Origin: Paraglaciecola sp.
GTDB lineage: Bacteria; Pseudomonadota; Gammaproteobacteria; Enterobacterales; Alteromonadaceae
NCBI GenBank assembly: GCA_009993955.1
Contig: JAACSL010000016.1
Coordinates: 1-64,000, forward strand
Reading direction: 5' to 3'
Length of the DNA stretch: 64,000 nt
The position numbers were made by a program, and so were the translations under genes. Of this stretch, positions 36,451 through 44,318 are shown in pieces (within the stretch, counting starts at the first letter, position 1; the number at the start of each line of letters is the position of its first letter). Under the pieces are notes generated by a model, which was not told where the DNA came from, did not search any database, and was given only the letters and a program-made list of their open reading frames with translations.

Positions 36451-38768
36451 GGTGTGCTCGCCTGTTGCAAAAACTGCTGGTAAGCCTCAATGACCGGATC
36501 CTCTAACCGATAAGCTTGATGTTGACTCAAGGGCATAGCCAAGGGAGCGGGCAGAGTCTGCCATACGGCCAAGAGCAATGCGTCGAGGCATTCGCGACAG
36601 CTTTGCTGCAATTGTTTGGCATCAATTTGCAACTGTTCGAGACTCGCCAAGTAAGACACGTTCTGCTCACTTGTGTAGCTCGATACCAGCCGATTTTTTA
36701 TGCCGACAATGCCATCGTCAGCCAATGCCAGCTCAGCTTGCCCACCTTGTTGTTGCCAGTGTTTAATCTGATTAAGGGCACGGGTCACCCGTTGAATTTG
36801 ATCATCTTTAGACAGGTGAGTGGTACGCTCTAGACTCACTATGTCACTTAAATCGCCTTGATAACGCCGTGTTTCACTCACCGGTGGTGGTTCGAAACCA
36901 AGGCGTTTTACGTAAATACGCTCAGCCTGTTTGGCTTGGTTCAAATAGTGCAATGCTTGCTGTTCGAAGGGTAAAGCCAACTCAGGTTGTGCCAACATTA
37001 AATGCATTTCTGCCGACCACATATTGGCAATCGCTTGTTTCATCAAAGCAGTCGGGGTAGGCACCCCTGTTTTATTCACCAGACCCGTTTCTGCTTCACC
37101 GTGATTGTGACCATATTGTTCAATGATACTGGCATAGGAAGCGGGTTGAGTGGGCTTTTCAGCGCTTAGATGCTCATGCCCAGCTTCCTCGCTGTGGTCG
37201 TTAGCGTGGCTGGATAAGTCGGGTCCACTTTCCATGTTATGTGGCAGCAACGCTGCAAATTCATCACCTAAAAATTGTCCATATTTGCGTTTCAGTTCAC
37301 TTTGCGCAAAACCCAAGGCACGGGATGTCTGGGTAAGTTGTTTGGTGTCTACGTGTTGGGCATCAGCAATCAGCTGTTCAGTTTCAATGATAATTTGTCG
37401 CTGACTTTTAAAGTATTCGGGCAATATATCCAGCATCAGGCCAGCACTAATTTGTTCATCGCTGGATGTGTCTAACCAGCGCACAATCTTGCTGGGCGAG
37501 CGGCTGAGCTGCGCCTCTGGCTCACGGTTATCCCACGCCCAAACTGAAAAATACAGCTCGTCCCCAGGCTCCATACCAAGTTCTTTCAGGGCCCAATGTT
37601 TGAAATACAGCGCTTTGCCATCGCGCAGTTCATGACGATCAAATTCCACGATTTCATCACGAAATTTAACAGCTTCCCCCGAACCCTTGGCCACCGAGGC
37701 AAGGATCTGCACTTTACTTAGGGCAAAGTCATCCTCTATCCATACCTCGGTTTCAAGCTCTGGCAGGGTGTCACTGGCAAATTCGCTGATGGTAATACTG
37801 GGTTGGATAAAACGTATATGGGGTGGCTGATCAACCTTTACGCTCAAACTGTAAATGCCGTCAAACCGTCGTTGCTCTGAGGCTAAAAAATAGATGACTG
37901 ATTGCGCCACCACCGCGCTACCTGTAAAACGTGTTGCATGGTTTGGCGCAGTCTGCTCGCTCAGATGGATGCGTTGGCCGTTGCTTAACTCAAGAAATAA
38001 TTTTTCGTCGGGCTGCAAAGCAGGGGACAATTCCAACAGCCAACTCACCCTTGAGCCACTCAGTGCATTGATACTCATGTTGGTTTCATGTCTTTCGGCG
38101 GTCTGAGTATAAGCGGGTGGAGTAATTGTCAGCTGAACCCCTTGCAAGATTGGCGTAGTCACTGGCTCCGCTGCCTCGGTCATTTGGGCAGGCAAAACTT
38201 GCTCAGTTATTTGGGTGGCTGAAAAAGTGACGATCCCCCAAACAAAAGCGAGACTCACAATCACAAAAACATGAGTGTAAATAGCGGCCTTATGTAAACG
38301 AAAACGATTTGAAGTCCCGACAAAAGTGCGCTGTTGCGCGTCTATCGCAGTGGACAGCAGCGGCAATATTTGCTGCTTTTGCAATCGTTGCACAAGGGCA
38401 AGTTGCTGCTCGTCTTGCAGGGCTAAGTGAGCACTTTGTTGCAATGCAGGGTAATGCACATTCAAATGCAACAACACATTGTCTGCGTGAATTTTCTGGT
38501 AACCTTGTCTACGTCGCACTTGCCATACAAGCAAAAGACTCAGGCACAGAAGCAGGACAACAGCCAGTATCACGCCAAATAACATGCCAAAGGTGGATAA
38601 GGTCTGCCACCAAGTCTGAATATCGGTGTTTGAAAAAATACTTACCATGCCCCCAGCAAACAATAGACTCGCCGACAGTTGCAGCATGGCTCGCGCGATA
38701 TAATGCCGTCTAAGTGTTATCACCAGTTGCTGAAGCGCTGCGATAACTTCTAATTCACCTTGGCTCAT
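36447..38768 (-). CDS. DUF4175-like large membrane protein
   Basis: 773 residues from the ATG at 38768, which overlaps the upstream stop as ATGA; a longer frame reaching 38861 is less likely. Two N-terminal helices (about 24-48 and 60-85) and a third near 165-185 precede a long periplasmic part with beta-rich domains (PPHIRFIQPSITISEFASDT) and a helical C-terminal half. A His/Glu-rich stretch (about 525-560, with HANDHSEEAGHEH and QYGHNHGEAE) could bind metal. It follows the organisation of DUF4175 proteins found next to DUF58 and MoxR genes. Its job is unknown. Confidence 0.75.
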   Translation of the reverse strand: MSQGELEVIAALQQLVITLRRHYIARAMLQLSASLLFAGGMVSIFSNTDIQTWWQTLSTFGMLFGVILAVVLLLCLSLLLVWQVRRRQGYQKIHADNVLLHLNVHYPALQQSAHLALQDEQQLALVQRLQKQQILPLLSTAIDAQQRTFVGTSNRFRLHKAAIYTHVFVIVSLAFVWGIVTFSATQITEQVLPAQMTEAAEPVTTPILQGVQLTITPPAYTQTAERHETNMSINALSGSRVSWLLELSPALQPDEKLFLELSNGQRIHLSEQTAPNHATRFTGSAVVAQSVIYFLASEQRRFDGIYSLSVKVDQPPHIRFIQPSITISEFASDTLPELETEVWIEDDFALSKVQILASVAKGSGEAVKFRDEIVEFDRHELRDGKALYFKHWALKELGMEPGDELYFSVWAWDNREPEAQLSRSPSKIVRWLDTSSDEQISAGLMLDILPEYFKSQRQIIIETEQLIADAQHVDTKQLTQTSRALGFAQSELKRKYGQFLGDEFAALLPHNMESGPDLSSHANDHSEEAGHEHLSAEKPTQPASYASIIEQYGHNHGEAETGLVNKTGVPTPTALMKQAIANMWSAEMHLMLAQPELALPFEQQALHYLNQAKQAERIYVKRLGFEPPPVSETRRYQGDLSDIVSLERTTHLSKDDQIQRVTRALNQIKHWQQQGGQAELALADDGIVGIKNRLVSSYTSEQNVSYLASLEQLQIDAKQLQQSCRECLDALLLAVWQTLPAPLAMPLSQHQAYRLEDPVIEAYQQFLQQASTP

Positions 38769-40177
38769 AAGCGCCCCGTACCCACTACCAACACGTTTTT
38801 GCTGTGACGCCATGCTGCCACACAACGTTCGGCACAGAATAACCAAGCCATAAGCGTCCACAGCCAGGTATGCAAAGATTGTAAATGGGCAGCTGGTGTG
38901 GATATTTGCTGCAAAATTTGTTGTTCGCTGGCCGACTCAACTTGCATAATTTGCTGTGGATTTAGTAGTGCCTGAGCGTCTCCCTGTAAGGCATTGTTGC
39001 TTACCCACTCACCCAACTGCAAGGCAAAACTGGCTTGCTTCGTGATGTCACTCCAAGCCGGATTAAATCGACTATTAAACCGCCAAATGTGGCCATTGCC
39101 AAAACGCGCATGCTCTAGCAGCGGCTGCTGCTTATCAGTAAGCCAAAGGACCTGCCACGCTAGGTTAGGGTGCCAGGCCTCAAGCTCAGTAGACGGGCGA
39201 GTACCAAGCTGTTGGCCGCCAAATTTACCCATCAAACCTGGCAAATTAGCCTGCCATGTTTGCGAGGTATTGGCTTGGGCCGCATCGATGATCAAGCTGG
39301 CACCAGCGTTAACCTGTTGCAGTATAGGTGGAGGTAAACTTTGGTTACTCAGCCACAGGATAGCGTCCAGCGTGACGTTGGCATCTTGTGCATCTATCGT
39401 GTTGTTTAGCGACTCGTCTGATGCGGTTTTTGCTTGGCGTTCATCGAGTGAAATTTGCCAGCGAGCATTTAACGACAGGGCATGCAGGGCACCTTTCACA
39501 AACTGAGCATCAAGGCTGCGATCCTCCGCTGTCACTAACATAAGTTGCAAAGAATAGGGGCGCGTTTGCTCCATACGGTGGGAAAGATCGAGGATGTGCC
39601 ATTCCACGGTGTGGGGCAGATAAAACGCTGTTGTACTGAAAAACTGGGCTCGATTGGTAACATACACATGCATCGTCGAGCCTTGACTCAGGTTCTGGGC
39701 GTGACTCGCCAGTTTTGCAAACACATTGGTGACCACTGTAGGTTGTGGCACATAGCGCTGGATATCATCAGCTTGTAATGTAAGCGGTTGCGCCGCTGGG
39801 CTATCCAGCAGAATGGCCGACTGCCCGTGTAAATCCCTCAGTAAAGTGGTTTTTTCTTGTTCATTGGCCTGGGTAAGCCAGTCTGCGCTCACCAGGTAGA
39901 CAGCTTGCGGCTGCTGTGTTGTAGCAAAATGAGGCTGAGCAAGAAGCAGTGCGGCCATCAGCAGCAACAAGATGCGCAAAAGTAGCAGTAGCCACTGAGA
40001 GAGGCGCAGTTCTGAGCGGGGTTTGGCTGGGGTAGCAGAAAGCAAATGGCTGGCGGCAAACTCCACCGTTTTGGCTCGCTGTTCGCTGAGCAAATGAATT
40101 AACAAGGGTAGACCAATGGCTAGCGCCGTCAGCCCGTACCAAGGAGTTTGCCACATCAAACCAGCAAATTCACTCAT
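38765..40177 (-). CDS. BatA-like membrane protein (aerotolerance regulator N-terminal domain)
   Basis: 470 residues from ATG 40177, which overlaps the DUF58 stop as ATGA. The N-terminus is the two-helix BatA module: WYGLTALAIGLPLLIHLLS, then ASHLLSATPAKPRSELRLSQ and the helix LLLLLRILLLLMAALLLA. The rest is a periplasmic domain that looks like a degenerate von Willebrand/GATase-like fold, with a C-terminal helix (LHTWLWTLMAWLFC). It belongs with the MoxR-DUF58 pair as the membrane partner. Confidence 0.8.
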   Translation of the reverse strand: MSEFAGLMWQTPWYGLTALAIGLPLLIHLLSEQRAKTVEFAASHLLSATPAKPRSELRLSQWLLLLLRILLLLMAALLLAQPHFATTQQPQAVYLVSADWLTQANEQEKTTLLRDLHGQSAILLDSPAAQPLTLQADDIQRYVPQPTVVTNVFAKLASHAQNLSQGSTMHVYVTNRAQFFSTTAFYLPHTVEWHILDLSHRMEQTRPYSLQLMLVTAEDRSLDAQFVKGALHALSLNARWQISLDERQAKTASDESLNNTIDAQDANVTLDAILWLSNQSLPPPILQQVNAGASLIIDAAQANTSQTWQANLPGLMGKFGGQQLGTRPSTELEAWHPNLAWQVLWLTDKQQPLLEHARFGNGHIWRFNSRFNPAWSDITKQASFALQLGEWVSNNALQGDAQALLNPQQIMQVESASEQQILQQISTPAAHLQSLHTWLWTLMAWLFCAERCVAAWRHSKNVLVVGTGRL

Positions 40178-41109
40178 CGTTTTGTGTGCCGTTTGCGCAG
40201 AAATTGCCACAATGTCTCAGTCATCGGACGATCAATATTGGCGAGAACATGTGCAATTTGCGCCTGTTTTAACGCGGTTTCAAGTTGCTGGCTAAAGTGC
40301 TGACGAGCTTGCAAATACCGTGTTTTCACATCCTCAGCTTGCACTTGAATGGGCTGTTTTTTCTCGACATCAAAAAACCGGATCTGGCCTTGAAAAGGAA
40401 AATCACGTTCTTCGTCACTCTCTAATTGCACCGCAATAATATCAGTTTTTGCAGGGTTCAAGCGCTGCATAAAAGCACTAATCTCTTGATTATGCTGATA
40501 AAAATCACTGACCACAATGACAATAGCATTGTCTTGTAGCTTGGCTAAATAGTGCTCTACATGGCCTAGTTCGGGAACCTGACCGCCCCCTTGAATTTGC
40601 GCCAGTTTAATTAAAGTGCGTCGCCAATGTTGGGCGCCACTCAAGGCAGGCAAGTAGTCCAAACGAGTACTGCTAAGAGTCAATAAGCCCACGGCATCAC
40701 CCTGCTGCTGGGCTAAATACCCCAAGGTTGCCAGCAAGGTGCGGGCATAGTCGAGCTTGGTAATGGCGTGCTGGGCGTCGGTCTTGCTCGCTACTTGCAG
40801 CATCGACGCACTGCTGTCTAATACCAACCAAACATTAATATTACTTTCTCGTTCTGCTTCGCGGATAAAGTACTTGTCTGATCGAGCAAACAATTTCCAA
40901 TCAATTTTACCTGGGGCATCACCGGGTTCATAAGCACGAAATTGGCTGAATTCAATGCCTGTGCCCCGCGCCATGCTGCCATGCAAACCCAACAACATAC
41001 CCTGAGCCAAGGTTTTGGCGAGCAGTGGCAAATCTTTAATACGAGCATATGCCCTCAAGTCGACAAGCGCAGTTGCGTCCTGACTTGTTGTATGTGTAGG
41101 TACGGGCAT
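40174..41109 (-). CDS. DUF58 domain-containing protein
   Basis: 311 residues, soluble. The DUF58 signature is QFRAYEPGDAPGKIDWKLFA with SDKYFIREAERESNINVWLV near residues 58-95. It is followed by a von Willebrand-like fold: VLDSSASM gives a DxSxS metal site and VVSDFYQ a later Asp. DUF58 proteins pair with MoxR ATPases as predicted substrate adaptors. Its ATG directly abuts the MoxR stop (TAAATG). Confidence 0.9.
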   Translation of the reverse strand: MPVPTHTTSQDATALVDLRAYARIKDLPLLAKTLAQGMLLGLHGSMARGTGIEFSQFRAYEPGDAPGKIDWKLFARSDKYFIREAERESNINVWLVLDSSASMLQVASKTDAQHAITKLDYARTLLATLGYLAQQQGDAVGLLTLSSTRLDYLPALSGAQHWRRTLIKLAQIQGGGQVPELGHVEHYLAKLQDNAIVIVVSDFYQHNQEISAFMQRLNPAKTDIIAVQLESDEERDFPFQGQIRFFDVEKKQPIQVQAEDVKTRYLQARQHFSQQLETALKQAQIAHVLANIDRPMTETLWQFLRKRHTKR

Positions 41110-42129
41110 TTAGTCAGCCAATGGGCTGCTGGGCGTTTTAACATGGGCAAGCAAGGCATCGATAACCTGATCACTGTGCATGTTAGCTGCTTCAGCCTGA
41201 AAGTTGAGTAAGATGCGATGACGCAAGACACTGTGAGCAACAGCATGAACATCGGGGTATTCGACGGCAAAACGACCTTGCATAAAGGCTCTGGCTTTAG
41301 CGCACAGGATTAAAGCCTGCCCTGCGCGGGGGCCAGCGCCCCAGCGCACAAAGTCTTGCACTTGTGAACAGTCAGAATGTGCCGGGCGGGTGCTACGTGT
41401 CAGATTTGCCACATAAGCAAATATAGGATCAGCCACCACCACATCACGCACCCACCGTTGTAGTTGCAAAATATCTTCCGCGTGCAACAGGGCTTGAATG
41501 CTTGCCACCATATTGCTGGTGGTACGTTTAAGAATGGCAACTTCATCGCTGGCGCTGGGATAAGCCACCCTTACAAACATTAAAAAGCGATCGAGCTGCG
41601 CCTCAGGCAAGGCATAGGTCCCAGCTTGTTCAACAGGATTTTGGGTGGCTAACACAAAAAACGGACGCGGCAGCGCATAACTTTGTCCACCGTAACTGAC
41701 TTTCTTTTCTTGCATCGCTTCAAGTAAGGCGGCTTGGGTTTTGGGAGAGGTACGGTTGATTTCGTCAGCTAATAAAATATGGGTAAAAACGGGGCCTTGC
41801 TGAAACTTAAAAAATCGTTCACCGCTGGCATGATCAGTTTCCAGAATTTCAGTACCAATAATATCGCTGGGCATCAAATCGGGGGTGAACTGCACACGTT
41901 TAAAATTCATGGCTAACGATTCGGCCAAACTGCTCACCATCAAGGTTTTGGCAAGACCCGGCACCCCTTCCAGTAAACAATGCCCCCCTGCCAACATGCT
42001 CATGATTAACTGTTCAATCACTTCCCCTTGGCCGACAATCACCTTGGCAATCTCTTGTTGCACATGGCCTAACTTGGCCTGCAAGCGACTGAGGTCTTGG
42101 GTTTCTTGTTGTGGATCATCGTGCTGCAT
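41110..42129 (-). CDS. MoxR family AAA+ ATPase
   Basis: 339 residues. Walker A is GVPGLAKT near residue 57, Walker B is LLADEINRTSPKTQAALLEA, and sensor 1 is FFVLATQNPVEQAGTY. The C-terminal lid contains the MoxR helices. MoxR ATPases act as chaperones that mature or activate partner complexes with von Willebrand proteins. RBS AAGAAGAG lies before the ATG. It precedes DUF58 with no gap, and DUF4159 lies 77 bp upstream. Confidence 0.95.
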   Translation of the reverse strand: MQHDDPQQETQDLSRLQAKLGHVQQEIAKVIVGQGEVIEQLIMSMLAGGHCLLEGVPGLAKTLMVSSLAESLAMNFKRVQFTPDLMPSDIIGTEILETDHASGERFFKFQQGPVFTHILLADEINRTSPKTQAALLEAMQEKKVSYGGQSYALPRPFFVLATQNPVEQAGTYALPEAQLDRFLMFVRVAYPSASDEVAILKRTTSNMVASIQALLHAEDILQLQRWVRDVVVADPIFAYVANLTRSTRPAHSDCSQVQDFVRWGAGPRAGQALILCAKARAFMQGRFAVEYPDVHAVAHSVLRHRILLNFQAEAANMHSDQVIDALLAHVKTPSSPLAD

Positions 42130-42206
42130 GCTTACTCTTCTTGCTGTATTTGTTTTTGTTTGTGTATGTTGCCCAGTGGCCAGTGTTTGCCTGCTGGAAA
42201 GCGGGT

Positions 42207-42914
42207 TTAAGCGGTCATTGCATAGATAACAATATTTACCGCAAACTTGGTATTGTCGGTGCGCAAAAAACGTTTGTTGCGAAAGTCAAAGTCCCACTCA
42301 CAGCCGAGATCTTTATTGCTGTACAACACCGCAATACGGCCATTTATCTCTATGGCTTTTAAATAATTATGGACTAAATCATCACCCCAACCATTTAACT
42401 CAATGCTAGTGCGCGGTGGCCCGTCAAACTCAAAAAAACAGGAATAGATGGGATGATCATTGGCGATTTTTTGCAAGGCATTATCACCAAATAAGCCCTG
42501 CATCTGTTGCTCAAAGCTCTTGGCAAACATGCCATCTATGTCGTGATTGCAATCATCCACAAAGACAAAACCACCCTGTTGAACATACTGTTTAAAATTG
42601 CGTTGCTCTTCTTCGTTAAATTGCACAAGGCGGTGACCTGCCAGATAACAAAAAGGTGCACGTAACATCGCAGGGTCAGCCAAGGGAATAATGCGCTCAG
42701 TCAAATCCACCCGCAAACTGGTGTATTCGATGAGCGAGTTGAGGACGTTGGCAGGCATGCGTTCGTCCACGTCCCAATCGCCAGATTCATAGCTTAAGCG
42801 AGTAAAAACAAAGTCATACGTCGCATCGCTTGTCGCCATACTTAATTTGGGCAAACACGCAGCCGCTATGCCTAGGCTGGTGGTTTGCATGAAACGTCGC
42901 CGATTAAAGATCAT
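42207..42914 (-). CDS. DUF4159 protein with Tat-like signal
   Basis: 235 residues from ATG 42914. This start gives NRRRFMQTTSLGIAAACLP, a twin-arginine-like signal, and leaves the hairpin at 42931-42950 outside the gene; a longer frame reaches 42950. The mature domain has DUF4159 features: YDFVFTRLSYESGDWDVD, GGFVFVDDCNHDIDG and HPIYSCFFEFDGPP, a GATase-like fold. It is probably exported folded, perhaps with a cofactor or partner. It lies between the pmbA-like and moxR genes. Confidence 0.85.
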   Translation of the reverse strand: MIFNRRRFMQTTSLGIAAACLPKLSMATSDATYDFVFTRLSYESGDWDVDERMPANVLNSLIEYTSLRVDLTERIIPLADPAMLRAPFCYLAGHRLVQFNEEEQRNFKQYVQQGGFVFVDDCNHDIDGMFAKSFEQQMQGLFGDNALQKIANDHPIYSCFFEFDGPPRTSIELNGWGDDLVHNYLKAIEINGRIAVLYSNKDLGCEWDFDFRNKRFLRTDNTKFAVNIVIYAMTA

Positions 42915-42930
42915 TGGACAGACCAAGCTG

Positions 42931-42950
42931 TTGGGCTCATTCGAGCCCAA
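42931..42950 (-). promoter_or_regulatory. intercistronic hairpin between pmbA-like and DUF4159 genes
   Basis: TTGGGCTC and GAGCCCAA pair perfectly over 8 bp around a four-base loop. The hairpin begins 10 bases past the pmbA-like stop. No T run follows in the direction of transcription, so partial termination or mRNA stabilisation is more likely than a full stop. Confidence 0.6.
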
Positions 42951-42959
42951 CTAGGCAGT

Positions 42960-44303
42960 TTACACAGCGTCAGATAAGCTGCTGAAGGTAAAGTCACGGA
43001 TCTTCATCGCAGGCACCATACCCCCCTCAATACGAACGGGTTTACCCAAGGCTTCGATATTGTTGAGCATGACGATGGGACTTTCATTAAAACGGAAATT
43101 TTTAATGGGATATTTAATTTTTCCGTTCTCAATGTAGTAGGTACCATCCCGCGTCAAACCAGTGTACAGCAGCGTTTGTGGGTCGAGTGAGCGGATATAC
43201 CACAGGCGGGTGACTAACACACCGCGGCGTGTGCTTTTGATCATGTCTTCCAGTGATTCATCACCACCGGCCATCAACAAATTGCCATCAGCTGGCACAT
43301 AAGGCACGCCAGTTTTTTTCGCCCAGTATCGACTATTTGGCATGTTGACCACCACACCATCTTTTATCCAATCGATTTTGTTAATGGGAGAGCCATCACT
43401 GCCAAATGGCGAGTAGGGGGCAATGGGGTGTTGGGGATCAGTGTATAGATGCACACGTTCGTCAAACAACTTTTGGCCCAATTTGTTTTTGGCGACTTTT
43501 TCTGGATCTTCACCTTCTTTGGCTTTATTGCTCAGAAAGCTGCGCCCTTCGTCAGCCTGACGTTGAGACATATTATTAAACATATTTTGCAACAGCGTAA
43601 CACTCGCTGCTGGCTCAAGAATTACCGTGTATTTACCGGGTTCCATCTCTTTGGCGTCAACCGAAGACTTGGCTTTTTGAATGGCGATTTGTGAGGCTTT
43701 TGCCGTATCCAACAATTTAACATCGCTAAAGTTTTGCGACGCCCAACCAGAACCTTTGCCATCTTCGGTGCGCACAGTGACAGAGAAGTCAACATTGGTA
43801 GAGGTGTTGTAAGCAAACAACCCTTTGCTGTTCATGATGGCGGTAAAACGGGTGTTTTCTTCCAAAAATCCTGAGGCGATGAGTTTGTCTTTTTTCGAGG
43901 GCTCAATACTGTTTTGCGCAGCTTGTGCCCTATCTTCGGGCGTGACCTGTGCGGTGGCTTGCACAAAAGTAGGGGTGCTCAGGTATTCTTGTTTGCCCAA
44001 TACCGGCATGAATTCATCATTCTCGGGAGCCAAACGCGCTAGCTCTTCTGAGCGTCTCACCACTTTTTCTAGGGAGGCGTCGTCGAATTCATTGATAGTC
44101 GCTACACCGACGCGCTTGCCAAATGAAGACTGCACAGCCAAGGTTACATCACTTTCTTCGCCGGCAGTCGATACTGTATTCCGTGCATAACGAATATTGC
44201 CACCCACCGCGCCATTGAGATTACATTCAATTTCGTCGGCTTTAGAGTAGGCGATAACTTTGCTCAGCAAGTTCTTAGCGGTTTGTTCTGATAGTATAGT
44301 CAT
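42960..44303 (-). CDS. TldD/PmbA family protein, PmbA (TldE)-like subunit
   Basis: 447 residues. It has the PmbA fold: an N-terminal domain with NTVSTAGEESDVTLAV, a central part, and the C-terminal domain containing RGVLVTRLWYIRSLDPQTLL and TRDGTYYIENGKIKYPI. No HExxxH is present, as expected of the non-catalytic subunit that completes the active-site cavity. No signal peptide is visible, although its presumed partner has a Tat signal. It starts 15 bp after the tldD-like stop. Confidence 0.88.
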   Translation of the reverse strand: MTILSEQTAKNLLSKVIAYSKADEIECNLNGAVGGNIRYARNTVSTAGEESDVTLAVQSSFGKRVGVATINEFDDASLEKVVRRSEELARLAPENDEFMPVLGKQEYLSTPTFVQATAQVTPEDRAQAAQNSIEPSKKDKLIASGFLEENTRFTAIMNSKGLFAYNTSTNVDFSVTVRTEDGKGSGWASQNFSDVKLLDTAKASQIAIQKAKSSVDAKEMEPGKYTVILEPAASVTLLQNMFNNMSQRQADEGRSFLSNKAKEGEDPEKVAKNKLGQKLFDERVHLYTDPQHPIAPYSPFGSDGSPINKIDWIKDGVVVNMPNSRYWAKKTGVPYVPADGNLLMAGGDESLEDMIKSTRRGVLVTRLWYIRSLDPQTLLYTGLTRDGTYYIENGKIKYPIKNFRFNESPIVMLNNIEALGKPVRIEGGMVPAMKIRDFTFSSLSDAV

Positions 44304-44318
44304 GGTTACTGCTTCCTA

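Noticed and set aside
38309-38713. 134-codon plus-strand frame antisense to the DUF4175-like gene
   Set aside because: It lies opposite a translationally coupled gene and shows no family features or ribosome-binding site.
38994-39506. 170-codon plus-strand frame antisense to the BatA-like gene
   Set aside because: Its Cys/Ser/Leu-rich composition is typical of an antisense shadow, and the sense gene is strongly supported by ATGA coupling at both ends.
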